This document shows, piece by piece, positions 42,520-50,818 of a stretch of DNA of 64,000 bases. Under the pieces are notes generated by a model, which was not told the origin of the DNA, searched no databases, and saw only the letters and a list, made by a program, of their open reading frames with translations. The translations under genes were made by a program, and so were the position numbers. The DNA is from Pseudomonadota bacterium. GTDB lineage: Bacteria > Myxococcota_A > Polyangia > Polyangiales > Polyangiaceae. Location: assembly GCA_023402175.1 (NCBI GenBank), contig JAEXCN010000053.1:62001-126000 (forward strand), written 5' to 3'. Within the stretch, counting starts at the first letter, position 1, and each line of letters starts with the position of its first letter.

Positions 42520-43038
42520 TCAGCCGGCGTCGCCCGGCCGGACGCGCACGTGTCCACGGCAGAGCTGATCGACGAGCCGGAGCATCGTCGGAACACGAGA
42601 TGGGCCATGCATCTCGGCGACGCGCTTCACCGCGTCGACGGCGACGCCTGCCTCGTCGACCCAGAGCGGAGCAGTGGACGTCCCGCGCAGCACGGGCATC
42701 GCGGGTGACCCGACGAAGCGCGTCTTCGCGACGCCCACCACCGTGCGGATGTGCGGCTCGGCCTCGAGCAGGCGAGCGCCGAGCCCAGGCTTGCCGTGCT
42801 CGAGCCAGACGTGCCCGTCGACGATGACGATCTCGGGCGTGGTCGAGAGCATCGCGAGCGCGGCGAGGACGCACGGCAGCTCACGCTTGTAGAATGCACC
42901 TGACTCGTACGGGGCGACGTGCTCGACCGCGACGACGTGCTGCTCGAGCGGCGCGTCCGCGCTCCACGAGGCGAACCCGACGACGGCGGCCCGGGCGCCC
43001 CCGCTCTCGAGATAGTGCACGTCGACGCAGGCGATCAC
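42520..43038 (-). CDS. nfi: Endonuclease V
   Basis: 172 residues from GTG 43038, shorter than E. coli Nfi. The catalytic acids can be placed: Asp6 (ACVDVHY), Glu53 (YKRELPCVLAALA) and Asp74 (VIVDGHVWL); the Glu-Asp spacing of 21 matches E. coli. VVGVAKTRFVGSP is the conserved region after them. The enzyme nicks DNA near deoxyinosine (family knowledge). The N-terminus lacks about 30 residues found in the E. coli protein, so activity is not certain. Confidence 0.82.
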   Translation of the reverse strand: MIACVDVHYLESGGARAAVVGFASWSADAPLEQHVVAVEHVAPYESGAFYKRELPCVLAALAMLSTTPEIVIVDGHVWLEHGKPGLGARLLEAEPHIRTVVGVAKTRFVGSPAMPVLRGTSTAPLWVDEAGVAVDAVKRVAEMHGPSRVPTMLRLVDQLCRGHVRVRPGDAG

Positions 43039-43080
43039 GACCTTGCATGATGGCCATCGTTCGGACGGGCGGAAGGAGGA

Positions 43081-44598
43081 TCAGCTCTTCTTCCGCCGCA
43101 TGATGCGCGAGACCACGAACGCGGTTCCCGCGATGAGCGCGTACGTGCCGTGTCGCCAGCGCGCCCGCTGCGGAGAGATGCTCGCCTGGATGGCGCCGGT
43201 CGTCTGCGTCTGATGGACGTTGTCGACGACGACCTGCTCCGGGTTGGGCTCGAGGAGCAACGTGTCGGCGAGCGCAGCGTTCGGCAGGTTCGCGCGGAGG
43301 CGCGTCACCCAGACGTCGGCCCTTGCGAGCCCGTCGAGCGCGACGTCGAGATCGTCGCAGACCGTCGGACGGACCTTCGGCGGCTTCGGTCCCGTCGTCT
43401 CGCCGCTGCTCGCGTCTTCCGCTTCGAGGCCGCCGTCGGGGATTTCTCCGCCATCACCGAGCTCACCGCCGTCCGGATCGGTCGACGCCTCGGCGCCGGC
43501 GTCGTCGGGTCCTTCTTCCGCGCCCGCTTCGGGAAGCGGCTGCCCGAACGTCGGGCACGACTGCTTGTAAGCGGCGGCGAGCGGAGGGTTGCCCATCGTG
43601 AAGCCGGGCTGGAGGAGCGGCGCGTCCGGATCGAGTCCGGGCTTGTTCGCGTACTCGGTGACGAACGCGCGACCATCACCCGTTGCCATCGCTCGTGCGA
43701 GGAGCTCCTGGTAGTTCGAGCGGTTCTGGCCGTAGTCCCAGATCAGCTCCTTGAAGTCGACGGGACCTTCGGGGAAGTTCTTCGTCCGGTAACGTCCCTC
43801 GCCGATGACGTAGAGCGTGATGCCGACCTTTGCGCCGGCGCCGATCTGCATGAGCCGCAGCGGTAAGCTGAGGTCCGCGCCGGGAGAGACGATCCGGATC
43901 GGCTCGATCTTCCGCTCGCTCTGGCTCGGCTGGAGGCGGAGCGCGATGAAGTCGAAGCCGTTCTGGACGTACGAGGCGATGATCGGACCGGAGATCTCCG
44001 GGATCGCGTAGCCGTGCTCGACGAGCCACTTCTGGAGCGCGTCGGGATCTTCGGAGCGCAGCGTGACCGTCTCGTAGGGGCCGACGACCGCCTCCTCGAC
44101 GATCTGCACCTTGTCGCCGCCCGCGCCGGCCGACGGGGCTCCCATCGCGAACGACGCATAGTCGGACGACATCACGCAGCAGCCGCCACTTTCGTCGTCG
44201 CCGCCGTATCCACCGCCGCTGGACTGCGGCGCCATGATGATCGGCCGCGTGCTCGCGTCGAGCGACGCGAACCATGACTCGTTCGAGGGCTCGAGCCTCG
44301 TGCCCGGTTTTGCCGGGAGCACGTACGCGAAGTCCTTCGGATTGCCCGTGTACTGGATCTGGTCCCAGAGGATCGTGCGCTGCTTCGAGATCGACAGCGC
44401 CATCTGATGATCGCTCACGACGGTCGACTCACTGGAGCTCGCGTAACACGCTCCGCACGCGTCGGCATCGCGCGGGACGAGCACCGAGAGCGCCGCTGCA
44501 GCTCCAGCGACGAGGGCCCCCGATCTTCCTCGCGAGCGGGGCGCGGCCATGACATCGGTGTCGTGCTTCTTGCCTTCGAGTCCGAGCTCGCTCCCCAT
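43081..44598 (-). CDS. DUF2330-like exported protein with C-terminal anchor
   Basis: 505 residues from ATG 44598, with GGAG 9 bases upstream. A signal segment (LVAGAAAALSVLVPRDADA) runs into CGACYASSS, typical of DUF2330 proteins. The central 300 residues (SKQRTILWDQIQYTGNPKDF, YVLPAKPGTRLEP) match that family. A Pro/Glu/Asp-rich linker (about 330-400) and a C-terminal hydrophobic helix (GTYALIAGTAFVVSRIM) ending in RRKKS follow, resembling a C-terminal sorting anchor. Function of the family is unknown. Confidence 0.82.
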   Translation of the reverse strand: MGSELGLEGKKHDTDVMAAPRSRGRSGALVAGAAAALSVLVPRDADACGACYASSSESTVVSDHQMALSISKQRTILWDQIQYTGNPKDFAYVLPAKPGTRLEPSNESWFASLDASTRPIIMAPQSSGGGYGGDDESGGCCVMSSDYASFAMGAPSAGAGGDKVQIVEEAVVGPYETVTLRSEDPDALQKWLVEHGYAIPEISGPIIASYVQNGFDFIALRLQPSQSERKIEPIRIVSPGADLSLPLRLMQIGAGAKVGITLYVIGEGRYRTKNFPEGPVDFKELIWDYGQNRSNYQELLARAMATGDGRAFVTEYANKPGLDPDAPLLQPGFTMGNPPLAAAYKQSCPTFGQPLPEAGAEEGPDDAGAEASTDPDGGELGDGGEIPDGGLEAEDASSGETTGPKPPKVRPTVCDDLDVALDGLARADVWVTRLRANLPNAALADTLLLEPNPEQVVVDNVHQTQTTGAIQASISPQRARWRHGTYALIAGTAFVVSRIMRRKKS

Positions 44599-44828
44599 CG
44601 ATTGCGTCTCCTTCCGCGATTCTCGCGTGTATCGGCCCGCGACAGCAACGTGCATGCCTGACGGACCGTGGCAGGTCAGCACATTGACGTGTCGTGCCAC
44701 GTGACAGAAAGGCTCCAACGAGCCCGATCGTTCGTGAGTTAATGCGACGACTGCGTCGGCCCAGCGTTTGCTCGCGTCGGGCTTCGCCGCAGCGCCGAGC
44801 GCACGGCATTGCCCGAGGACGTACGAAC

Positions 44829-45500
44829 ATGCTGAATGCCACCGGCGCGAGCGCGCGGGTGCTCGTCGTCGAGGACGATCTCGACGCGCAAGAGATCTAT
44901 CGCGGCACACTTCGCCATGCGGGCTACGACGTCGCCGTCGCCGGCACCGTCCTCGAAGCGAAGCGCGAGGCGCGGGTGTACCCGCCGAGGCTCGTCGTCC
45001 TCGACTCGCGGCTTCCCGACGGAAACGGGACGGAGCTGCTCCGGAGCTGGAAGCGCTGTCCGGAGATGTCGAGCGTCCCCGTCGTCATGGTCACCGCGTT
45101 CTCCGGAGAGCACGACGTCCAGGCCGCCGCGCTTGCCGGCGCCGACGCATTCCTCGTGAAGCCGTGTTTCGGCGCTGCGCTGACGAAGCAGCTCTCGCAG
45201 TTCGTCACGCCGAGCCTTCCGCGGCGCCGGCGCTCGCGTCCGAGCGTGCCACGCGTGGCCCTCACGCTCGCGGAGCGATACGCGGCGAAGACCACACTTC
45301 ATCGCTCGGGCAACGGCGAGCTCCAAGCACGATGCGATTCGTGCTTCCGGCCCTCACCGCTGCTCGGCCCTGACGACGGCGCAGCCGAGAGCCGGGCGGT
45401 GCATCTCGGATGGTCCCATCGCCGCGACCGATGGACGTGCCCAGTCTGTATCGAACGGCACAAGCTGCCCCCCAGTCCAGGCCGCAAAAGGCGCTCCTGA
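44829..45500 (+). CDS. Response regulator with C-terminal zinc-ribbon-like part
   Basis: 223 residues from ATG 44829; a longer upstream frame is low complexity. Residues 8-125 form a receiver (VLVVEDDLDAQEIYRGTL, phospho-Asp in LDSRLPDGNG, LVKPCFG). The ~95 C-terminal residues are basic and contain CDSCFRP and CPVCIERH, two CxxC pairs about 40 residues apart that could hold one zinc. No DNA-binding helix-turn-helix is seen. It is divergent from the DUF2330 gene. Confidence 0.78.
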   Translation: MLNATGASARVLVVEDDLDAQEIYRGTLRHAGYDVAVAGTVLEAKREARVYPPRLVVLDSRLPDGNGTELLRSWKRCPEMSSVPVVMVTAFSGEHDVQAAALAGADAFLVKPCFGAALTKQLSQFVTPSLPRRRRSRPSVPRVALTLAERYAAKTTLHRSGNGELQARCDSCFRPSPLLGPDDGAAESRAVHLGWSHRRDRWTCPVCIERHKLPPSPGRKRRS

Positions 45501-45587
45501 GAGCGATTCGAGCGGCTTCATCAGATTCCACGTGACCTTCGTCGAGAAGGGTTGACCCGCGGCGCGTGCTCGCCGATCGTCGCGGGG

Positions 45588-45663
45588 CCCCGTGTATTCA
45601 CGGGGACAAGCAAGCGCCCCGTGTATTCATGGGGGCAAGCAAGCGCCCCGTGTACTCATGGGG
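45588..45663 (+). repeat. Three tandem 29-bp stem-loops before fliO
   Basis: Three units with an exact 29-bp period (at 45588, 45617 and 45646) each contain CCCCGTG-loop-CA(C/T)GGGG with a 4-base loop (TATT or TACT). The only stem change, C to T, keeps pairing as a G-U pair in plus-strand RNA but not in minus-strand RNA. They lie 18 bp before the fliO start. Confidence 0.85.
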
Positions 45664-45680
45664 GACGAGGGGAGCGGGCA

Positions 45681-46028
45681 GTGGGGTCTTACGCGGGGTA
45701 CATCGTCCAGACGATCGTGACGTTGGTCGCGGTCTGCGCCATCGCGTTCGTCGTGCTGTACGGCGCGCGGCGGCTCGGTGTCGGCAGGCCGCGCGGGCCC
45801 ATCGAGCTCGTCGGCCTCTTGCCGCTCGATGCACGGCGATCGATCTACCTCGTGAAGGTCGCCGGTCAGGTGATCGTCGTCGGCGCGTCCGAGGCGGGCT
45901 TCACGAAGCTAGGTGAGCTGCCCGCGGATGAAGTCCCGCTCGAGCTGAAGACAGAAGCCGCTCCGTTCGCCGACGTGTTCGCACGCGTGCTCGGCCGAGC
46001 GCCTCGCGCGAAGGACGGCCGCGGATGA
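45681..46028 (+). CDS. fliO: FliO-like membrane protein of a type III export apparatus
   Basis: 115 residues from GTG 45681, with GGAG 7 bases upstream. A longer frame from 45552 runs through the stem-loop repeats and is not favoured. One membrane helix is near 9-28 (IVQTIVTLVAVCAIAFVVLY), then the compact domain GPIELVGLLPLDARRSIYLV and VIVVGASEAGFTKLGELP, as in FliO. FliO helps FliP assemble in the flagellar export gate (family knowledge). It overlaps fliP by ATGA. Confidence 0.8.
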   Translation: MGSYAGYIVQTIVTLVAVCAIAFVVLYGARRLGVGRPRGPIELVGLLPLDARRSIYLVKVAGQVIVVGASEAGFTKLGELPADEVPLELKTEAAPFADVFARVLGRAPRAKDGRG

Positions 46029-46729
46029 CGCTCGCCGCGTTCGCGCTCGTGCCGAACGACGGCGGCCGCGTCGACGATCTGCTCGGAAGGCCGATCGCGC
46101 TCGTCGTCGCGCTCACCCTCGTGTCGCTCGTGCCATTCGTCTTCATGGGCGTCACTGCGTTCGTGAAGATCTCGACGGTGCTCCAGATCGTGCGCAGCGC
46201 GATCGGGGCTCAAGGTGTTCCGTCGAACACCGTGGTGATGGCGCTCGCGACGTCGCTCACTCTGATCGCGATGGCGCCCGTCGGGCAGCGCATCTTCGAC
46301 AAGGCAGCGCCGCTCGCGCAGGGCAAGACACAGGACACGACCTATCTCGTCGAGAAGGGTGTCGAAGCCGTTCGTGAGCCAATGCGTGACTTCCTGAAGG
46401 CGAACGCCGCGGAGAAGGAGCGGGCGCGCTTCTTCTCCGTCGCGAGGAACGCGCGGCCGGAAGCGGAGCGCGCGAGTGTCGGTGCCGAGGATCTAGCGGT
46501 GCTCGTCCCCGCGTTCGTCGTGACGGAGCTCACGGAGGCGTTCGCGATCGGGTTCTTGATCTATCTCCCGTTCCTCGTCATCGACCTCGTCGTCTCGAAC
46601 GTGCTGCTCGCGCTCGGCATGCAGATGCTGAGTCCCACGCAGGTGAGCCTCCCGTTCAAGCTGCTCCTGTTCGTCGCGATCGACGGCTGGGGGCTCTTGG
46701 CTCAGGCGCTCGTTGCGGGTTACAGATGA
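46025..46729 (+). CDS. fliP: FliP/SctR-family export gate protein
   Basis: 234 residues. Hydrophobic segments and signature stretches match FliP/SctR: ALVVALTLVSLVPFVFMG, FVKISTVLQIVRSAIGAQ, GVPSNTVVMALATSL, MAPVGQRIF, and at the end FLVIDLVVSNVLLALGMQML plus LPFKLLLFVAIDGWGLL. No signal peptide is visible, which is more like SctR of injectisome-type systems than flagellar FliP. It is coupled to fliO. Neither fliQ nor fliR follows; a small lipoprotein does instead. Confidence 0.85.
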   Translation: MTLAAFALVPNDGGRVDDLLGRPIALVVALTLVSLVPFVFMGVTAFVKISTVLQIVRSAIGAQGVPSNTVVMALATSLTLIAMAPVGQRIFDKAAPLAQGKTQDTTYLVEKGVEAVREPMRDFLKANAAEKERARFFSVARNARPEAERASVGAEDLAVLVPAFVVTELTEAFAIGFLIYLPFLVIDLVVSNVLLALGMQMLSPTQVSLPFKLLLFVAIDGWGLLAQALVAGYR

Positions 46730-46953
46730 CGCCGATGAAGCGCTTCTCGATCGCCGCCGTCCTCGCGGTCCTCACGACGTCGTTCGTCGTCGTCACGACC
46801 GGTTGCGATCAGCTCAACAAGCCGCTCAGCACGTCGAGCAGCAGCAGCTCGTCGTCCAGCGGCTCGCTGGGCGGCGCGGATGCGGGAGACTCGAGCGAGG
46901 GCGGCAGCCCGGCGCCGATGATCACGGCGCAGCCCGGTGACATTCAGCTCTGA
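46726..46953 (+). CDS. Small Ser-rich lipoprotein
   Basis: 75 residues. The start overlaps the fliP stop (ATGA), so it belongs to the fliO-fliP unit. A lipoprotein signal ends in VVVTTGC; the mature part is a Ser run (STSSSSSSSSSG) followed by an Asp/Gly/Pro-rich tail. No fold or partner is evident. Confidence 0.72.
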   Translation: MTPMKRFSIAAVLAVLTTSFVVVTTGCDQLNKPLSTSSSSSSSSSGSLGGADAGDSSEGGSPAPMITAQPGDIQL

Positions 46954-47098
46954 ACGGAAGAGCTCGGAGATGCTCGCGCGGCAGGCTCAATCGCTCACGG
47001 AGATGCTTTCGTTGGAAAACGATGCCGTGATCGACGCTGTATCGCTCGCACGATCCCTCGAAGAAATCGCATCGACGTGTGTGAATGATGAACGACTC

Positions 47099-47126
47099 TT
47101 GACATCTAATCCGTGGCGCGTAGAGT
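47099..47126 (+). promoter_or_regulatory. Sigma-70 promoter of tRNA-Ala
   Basis: A perfect -35 TTGACA (47099-47104) and a -10-like TAGAGT (47121-47126) are separated by 16 bp; the tRNA begins 22 bases after the -10. Confidence 0.7.
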
Positions 47127-47148
47127 CCGCGCCCCTGCCACAGGAATT

Positions 47149-47221
<73 letters not shown>

Positions 47222-47254
47222 CCCGATTCCCCTCGGTGAATCCGAGCACGATAC

Positions 47255-47291
47255 GAAGAGGAGGCGGCCGTCACTGACGCGCCGCCTCTTC
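47255..47291 (+). terminator. Hairpin after tRNA-Ala
   Basis: GAAGAGGAGGCGGC and GCCGCCTCTTC pair with a 3-base bulge around a 12-base loop, 34 bases past the tRNA. No T run follows, so termination is only likely. A smaller stem CTCGG/CCGAG lies at 47232-47246. Confidence 0.45.
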
Positions 47292-47400
47292 GCGTTCTGG
47301 AGCAAGCTCCGCCGGACGGCCATCAGCGTCCTCACGCGTCATCGCTGCGTCATGCGTCCGAGCGTTGCAGAGCGAGGCCGCATTGTTACTCTGGCGCCCA

Positions 47401-48051
47401 ATGTTCAGCCCGCGCGCCATGCTTGAGGCCGCTGTTGGTTACGTCAGGAAGAACCCGGAAGAGGTCGTCCGTGCCGCGGTGAACGCCACCGGGCTGCGCT
47501 TCGGCGTCCCGCTCGCAACGCTTCGGTGGTTTGCCGGTCAGCTCCACGGATCGAAGGCACCGAAGGACGTCGAGATCTCGAGCTCGCCTCCTGCGCTGCG
47601 CTTCAGCGCAGTCGTCGATGCGATGGGAACGCCCGTCCGCGCGTCCGCAGCGCTGAAGATCGACGAGGTGGAGATCTCCGAGGAGTCGATCCGCGTCGGC
47701 GTGCGCCTTCGCGACGTGAAGCTCGCGCTCGTCGGTGAGAGCGACTCGCCGGTCGCTACGCTCATCAAGTCGGGAGCGCTCGATCTGTCGAAGCCCGGCA
47801 ACCTGGTCAAATTCATCCCGAAGCGTCCGCCTGCGGTGGTCGAAGCCGACGGCGATCGCATCGTCGTCGATCTGATGAAGGTGCCGAAGCTCGCGAGCGA
47901 TCCCCGACTCCGTCGCGCGCTCAGCGTGATCGCCCCGGTGCTCGGGATCCGGGCGATCGAGACGGATCGCGATCACGTCTACGTGAAGCTTCGCGCGACT
48001 CCGAAGGGACTGCCGGCGGCGATCGGCAAGCTCCGCTCGCGCCTGTTCTGA
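47401..48051 (+). CDS. Conserved-looking protein of unknown function
   Basis: 216 residues from ATG 47401. No signal peptide or membrane segment. It begins with helices (AMLEAAVGYVRKNPEEVV) and continues with alternating strands (VEISSSPPALRFSAVV, VEISEESIRVGVRLRDVKLA) and a C-terminal basic helix (GLPAAIGKLRSRLF). Acidic and basic residues are balanced, as in a soluble cytoplasmic protein. It lies about 180 bp after tRNA-Ala. No family recognised. Confidence 0.65.
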   Translation: MFSPRAMLEAAVGYVRKNPEEVVRAAVNATGLRFGVPLATLRWFAGQLHGSKAPKDVEISSSPPALRFSAVVDAMGTPVRASAALKIDEVEISEESIRVGVRLRDVKLALVGESDSPVATLIKSGALDLSKPGNLVKFIPKRPPAVVEADGDRIVVDLMKVPKLASDPRLRRALSVIAPVLGIRAIETDRDHVYVKLRATPKGLPAAIGKLRSRLF

Positions 48052-48298
48052 CGCCGGCGCGTGCGCCGTGTGCGCACCGTCTTCGGCGACGCGTGGATCG
48101 ATCCAGAACCACGCCAAGCGATTGAATCCCGGTGCGTTCGCCAGGCGAGCGTGAACGTCCGTCGCGCTGGGCTCAGAGCCGGATGGTCACTGAGCCTGCC
48201 GCTCCGGCGCGTTCGCCGATTACGTCGCGATTACACCGAGGGCTGCGTCCTCCGACGTCGAGCTCGGACGGGCACCGATCGTAGCGGCTGCTATCCTC

Positions 48299-49204
48299 AT
48301 GGACGTGCGCGCCGCGCCGCTCGCCCTTCTCCTCTGCTCGTGCACCGCGATCGTCGGCATCGACGATCTCGCGGTCCATTCGAGTGCGAAGACGGGCGAA
48401 GCCAACCAGGCCGGCGGCGAGATGCGCCGAGACTCGGGAACGCTCGAAGCCGCGAACGAGGGTGGCGCTCCTTCGATCGGCACCCCGAAGAACGACGGAA
48501 AGGACAACGGCGGATCGAGCGGCGATCCGGGCGCAACGCCGACGTGCACGACACTGCCGACGAACGAGACGTTCGCGATGACGCCCGGCGCGCCGTGGAT
48601 CATGCGCGGCTCGACCGGGTTCGCGAATCCGGGCATCCGTCTGACGCCCAACCAGTCGTCCGTCACTGGCTCGTTCATCTGGGGCGACGCGCTGACGTTC
48701 GATCGCCTCGATGTCTCGTTCTCGTACAAGCTCACGGACACGGGGCTCGGCGGGACGTTTGGGCCCGGTGACGGGCTCGCGGTCGCTTGGATCTCGGCTG
48801 GCGCGCCGCCCGCGCTCGGTGGCCTCGGCGGCGGCATGGGCGTCGAGGGGCTGCAGGGATGGGCCGTCGCCGTCGACGTCTACCGGAACGAGGAGTTCGC
48901 CGATCCTCCCGTACCTGCGATCACGATCAAGAAGACGGACGACATGTCGAACCTCGCCGCGACCGGGACGAACGCGGCGCTGATCGACGGGAACGTGCAT
49001 ACGGTGCGCGTCCGTCTCTCGGGCGGCAACGTGACCGTGTTGCTCGACGGCGCCGACGTCCTCGGGCCGACGGCGATCCCCGGCTATCAGCCGTACTCCG
49101 GTTATCTCGTCTTCGGAGCGGGCACCGGAGGCGCCGTCGAGGAGCACCTGCTCACGAGCGTCACGATGCGCGTCGGCACGACCGGTCCGTGCGCCGCTCC
49201 CTGA
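48299..49204 (+). CDS. Lipoprotein with lectin-like jelly-roll domain
   Basis: 301 residues from ATG 48299. A lipoprotein signal (LALLLCSC) is followed by a low-complexity linker. Residues 85-300 contain features of an L-type lectin/legume-lectin sandwich: LDVSFSYKLTDTG, GPGDGLAVAWISA, GWAVAVDVYRNEEFADPP, NVHTVRVRLSGGNVTVLLDG and SGYLVFGAGTGG. Such domains usually bind sugars (family knowledge), but no ligand can be assigned. It is convergent with lepB, 46 bp apart. Confidence 0.7.
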   Translation: MDVRAAPLALLLCSCTAIVGIDDLAVHSSAKTGEANQAGGEMRRDSGTLEAANEGGAPSIGTPKNDGKDNGGSSGDPGATPTCTTLPTNETFAMTPGAPWIMRGSTGFANPGIRLTPNQSSVTGSFIWGDALTFDRLDVSFSYKLTDTGLGGTFGPGDGLAVAWISAGAPPALGGLGGGMGVEGLQGWAVAVDVYRNEEFADPPVPAITIKKTDDMSNLAATGTNAALIDGNVHTVRVRLSGGNVTVLLDGADVLGPTAIPGYQPYSGYLVFGAGTGGAVEEHLLTSVTMRVGTTGPCAAP

Positions 49205-49250
49205 GCAGCATCGTTCGGCGACGGCGCAGCCGCTTCTCGTCGACGATCGA

Positions 49251-49979
49251 TCAGGGCTTCGCGCCGGGAGGGCTCGTCTGCGCCGGCTTCTTCGCGATGC
49301 AGTCGTCGAATGCCGCCTGGAGCTTCTCGGCGCCGATCGGCAGCTTCGGATTGGGATCGATGCGAACGCGCCCGATGGTGTTCGCGAACGGAACGCCGCC
49401 GCCTGTTCCGCCGAACCACATACGCGAGTCGTGGCTGTTGTTTCGGTTGTCGCCGAGCACGAAGTATTGGCCGCTCGCGACCTTGTAAGGACCCTGATCG
49501 CCGACCATCAACGCATCGCGGTCCTCGAACAGGAGGTAGCTTGCGCCGTCGACATGCTCGAGGACGAGCTCGCCCGCGTGCTCGCTGCCGTCGATCTCCT
49601 CCCTGTATGCCCAAGGGCCGACGATGCAGCGCGGAGCTTCCCAGCCGTTGATGTAGAGGCGCCCGCCTCGCATCTCGATCGAATCCCCTTCGAGGCCTGC
49701 GACGCGTTTCACGAACGATTGATTCGGGTGCTCGGGATAGCGGAAGACGACGATCTCGCCGCGCGCCGTCGGTGGGCTCGCGCTCGGCTTCGCCCAGAGG
49801 TGCGTTCCGGGGGCGAGCGTAGGCAGCATCGATCCCGCCGGCATGCGATACGGAACGAAGAAAAAGAGGCGCAGGACGACGAGCGCGACGACGCCGAGGA
49901 CTCCGATGCCCCCGAGGCCGACGAGCACGTACACGACCGCGCGGGACTTCGGCCGCGCGACGACGGAAGGCTCGCTCAT
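49251..49979 (-). CDS. lepB: Signal peptidase I
   Basis: 242 residues from ATG 49979. A membrane helix at about 18-42 precedes the catalytic Ser50 (MPAGSMLPTL) and Lys91 (FVKRVAGLEGD). Further family boxes are IVVFRYPEHP and YFVLGDNRNNSHDSR. It cleaves signal peptides from exported proteins, of which this window encodes many. It has one membrane helix, unlike the two of E. coli LepB. The C-terminal tail after RVRIDPNPKLP is about 35 residues and is not catalytic. Confidence 0.94.
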   Translation of the reverse strand: MSEPSVVARPKSRAVVYVLVGLGGIGVLGVVALVVLRLFFFVPYRMPAGSMLPTLAPGTHLWAKPSASPPTARGEIVVFRYPEHPNQSFVKRVAGLEGDSIEMRGGRLYINGWEAPRCIVGPWAYREEIDGSEHAGELVLEHVDGASYLLFEDRDALMVGDQGPYKVASGQYFVLGDNRNNSHDSRMWFGGTGGGVPFANTIGRVRIDPNPKLPIGAEKLQAAFDDCIAKKPAQTSPPGAKP

Positions 49980-50065
49980 TCATCGTGAATACCCGAGCCG
50001 CGACGAAGTTCAACCGTCAGCGCGACGCAGCCTCTGATCGCGCGAGCGAGCGAGCGAGTTGCGCC

Positions 50066-50677
50066 TCAGCCGAGTCGGCGCATCACCGCCGCGACCTCGA
50101 CGTCGCGTGGTGACGTGCTGCCCGCGAGCGCGCCGAGCACACGGGCGCGGTCCTCGTCGGAGCGATTCTGGCTCATCTTGAGCTTCGTCTTCACGTCGTC
50201 GACGTGCAGCGTGAAGCCCACGATGGCGCGCCGCAAGTCGGCGAGGAAGTCCGTCTTGGGGACGTCTGTCGACCAGCCGCCCTCGGGTTCGAACCTGCGC
50301 GTCATCGCATCGAGCTGCTCGCGAAGCCCGTCGTCATCGAGCGGCTCGAGCCTTCCGCGTGCGTGAACGACCGCGTAGTTCCACGTTGGGACCTGCACGG
50401 CCGGCGCCGCATACCAACCGGCCGAGACGTATGCCTCCGGTCCGTGGAACACGGCGGTCACCGCGCCTCCCGAGATGGCGTGCTTCGCGAGAAGATTCGC
50501 ACGCGCGACGTGGCCTGCGAGGCGGAGCGGCTCCGCGTTCGCGACGAGGAGCGGCACGTGCGCGACCTCGAGGTCGCCATCGATCTGCGCGATGACCGTG
50601 GCGAGCGGGTGCGTGTGCATCAGAGACAGCGTGAGCTCGCGCTGTGCTGCGCCGTCGAACGTTCGCGGGAGATACAT
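50066..50677 (-). CDS. paiB: PaiB-family FMN-binding protein
   Basis: 203 residues from ATG 50677; the longer upstream frame is not typical of the family. MYLPRTFDG opens the protein as in PaiB. The FMN split-barrel motifs include HTHPLATVIAQIDG, VPLLVA, AVFHGPEAYVSAGWY and VPTWNYAVVHARG. PaiB represses protease and sporulation genes in Bacillus (family knowledge); its role here is unknown. It stands alone, downstream of lepB and on the same strand. Confidence 0.85.
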   Translation of the reverse strand: MYLPRTFDGAAQRELTLSLMHTHPLATVIAQIDGDLEVAHVPLLVANAEPLRLAGHVARANLLAKHAISGGAVTAVFHGPEAYVSAGWYAAPAVQVPTWNYAVVHARGRLEPLDDDGLREQLDAMTRRFEPEGGWSTDVPKTDFLADLRRAIVGFTLHVDDVKTKLKMSQNRSDEDRARVLGALAGSTSPRDVEVAAVMRRLG

Positions 50678-50818
50678 GCCCAATTGGTAGCCCCGATGCC
50701 GCCGCGATGCGACGGTGACGCGCAGCAAGCTCGCGGGGCCCATCAGCTCCTCGGTGTCGTCGCGCTGAACGTCCGGCTCTGAGCGATTCGCGCCGGTGCG
50801 TCGCGCCTCGTCGCGCGA

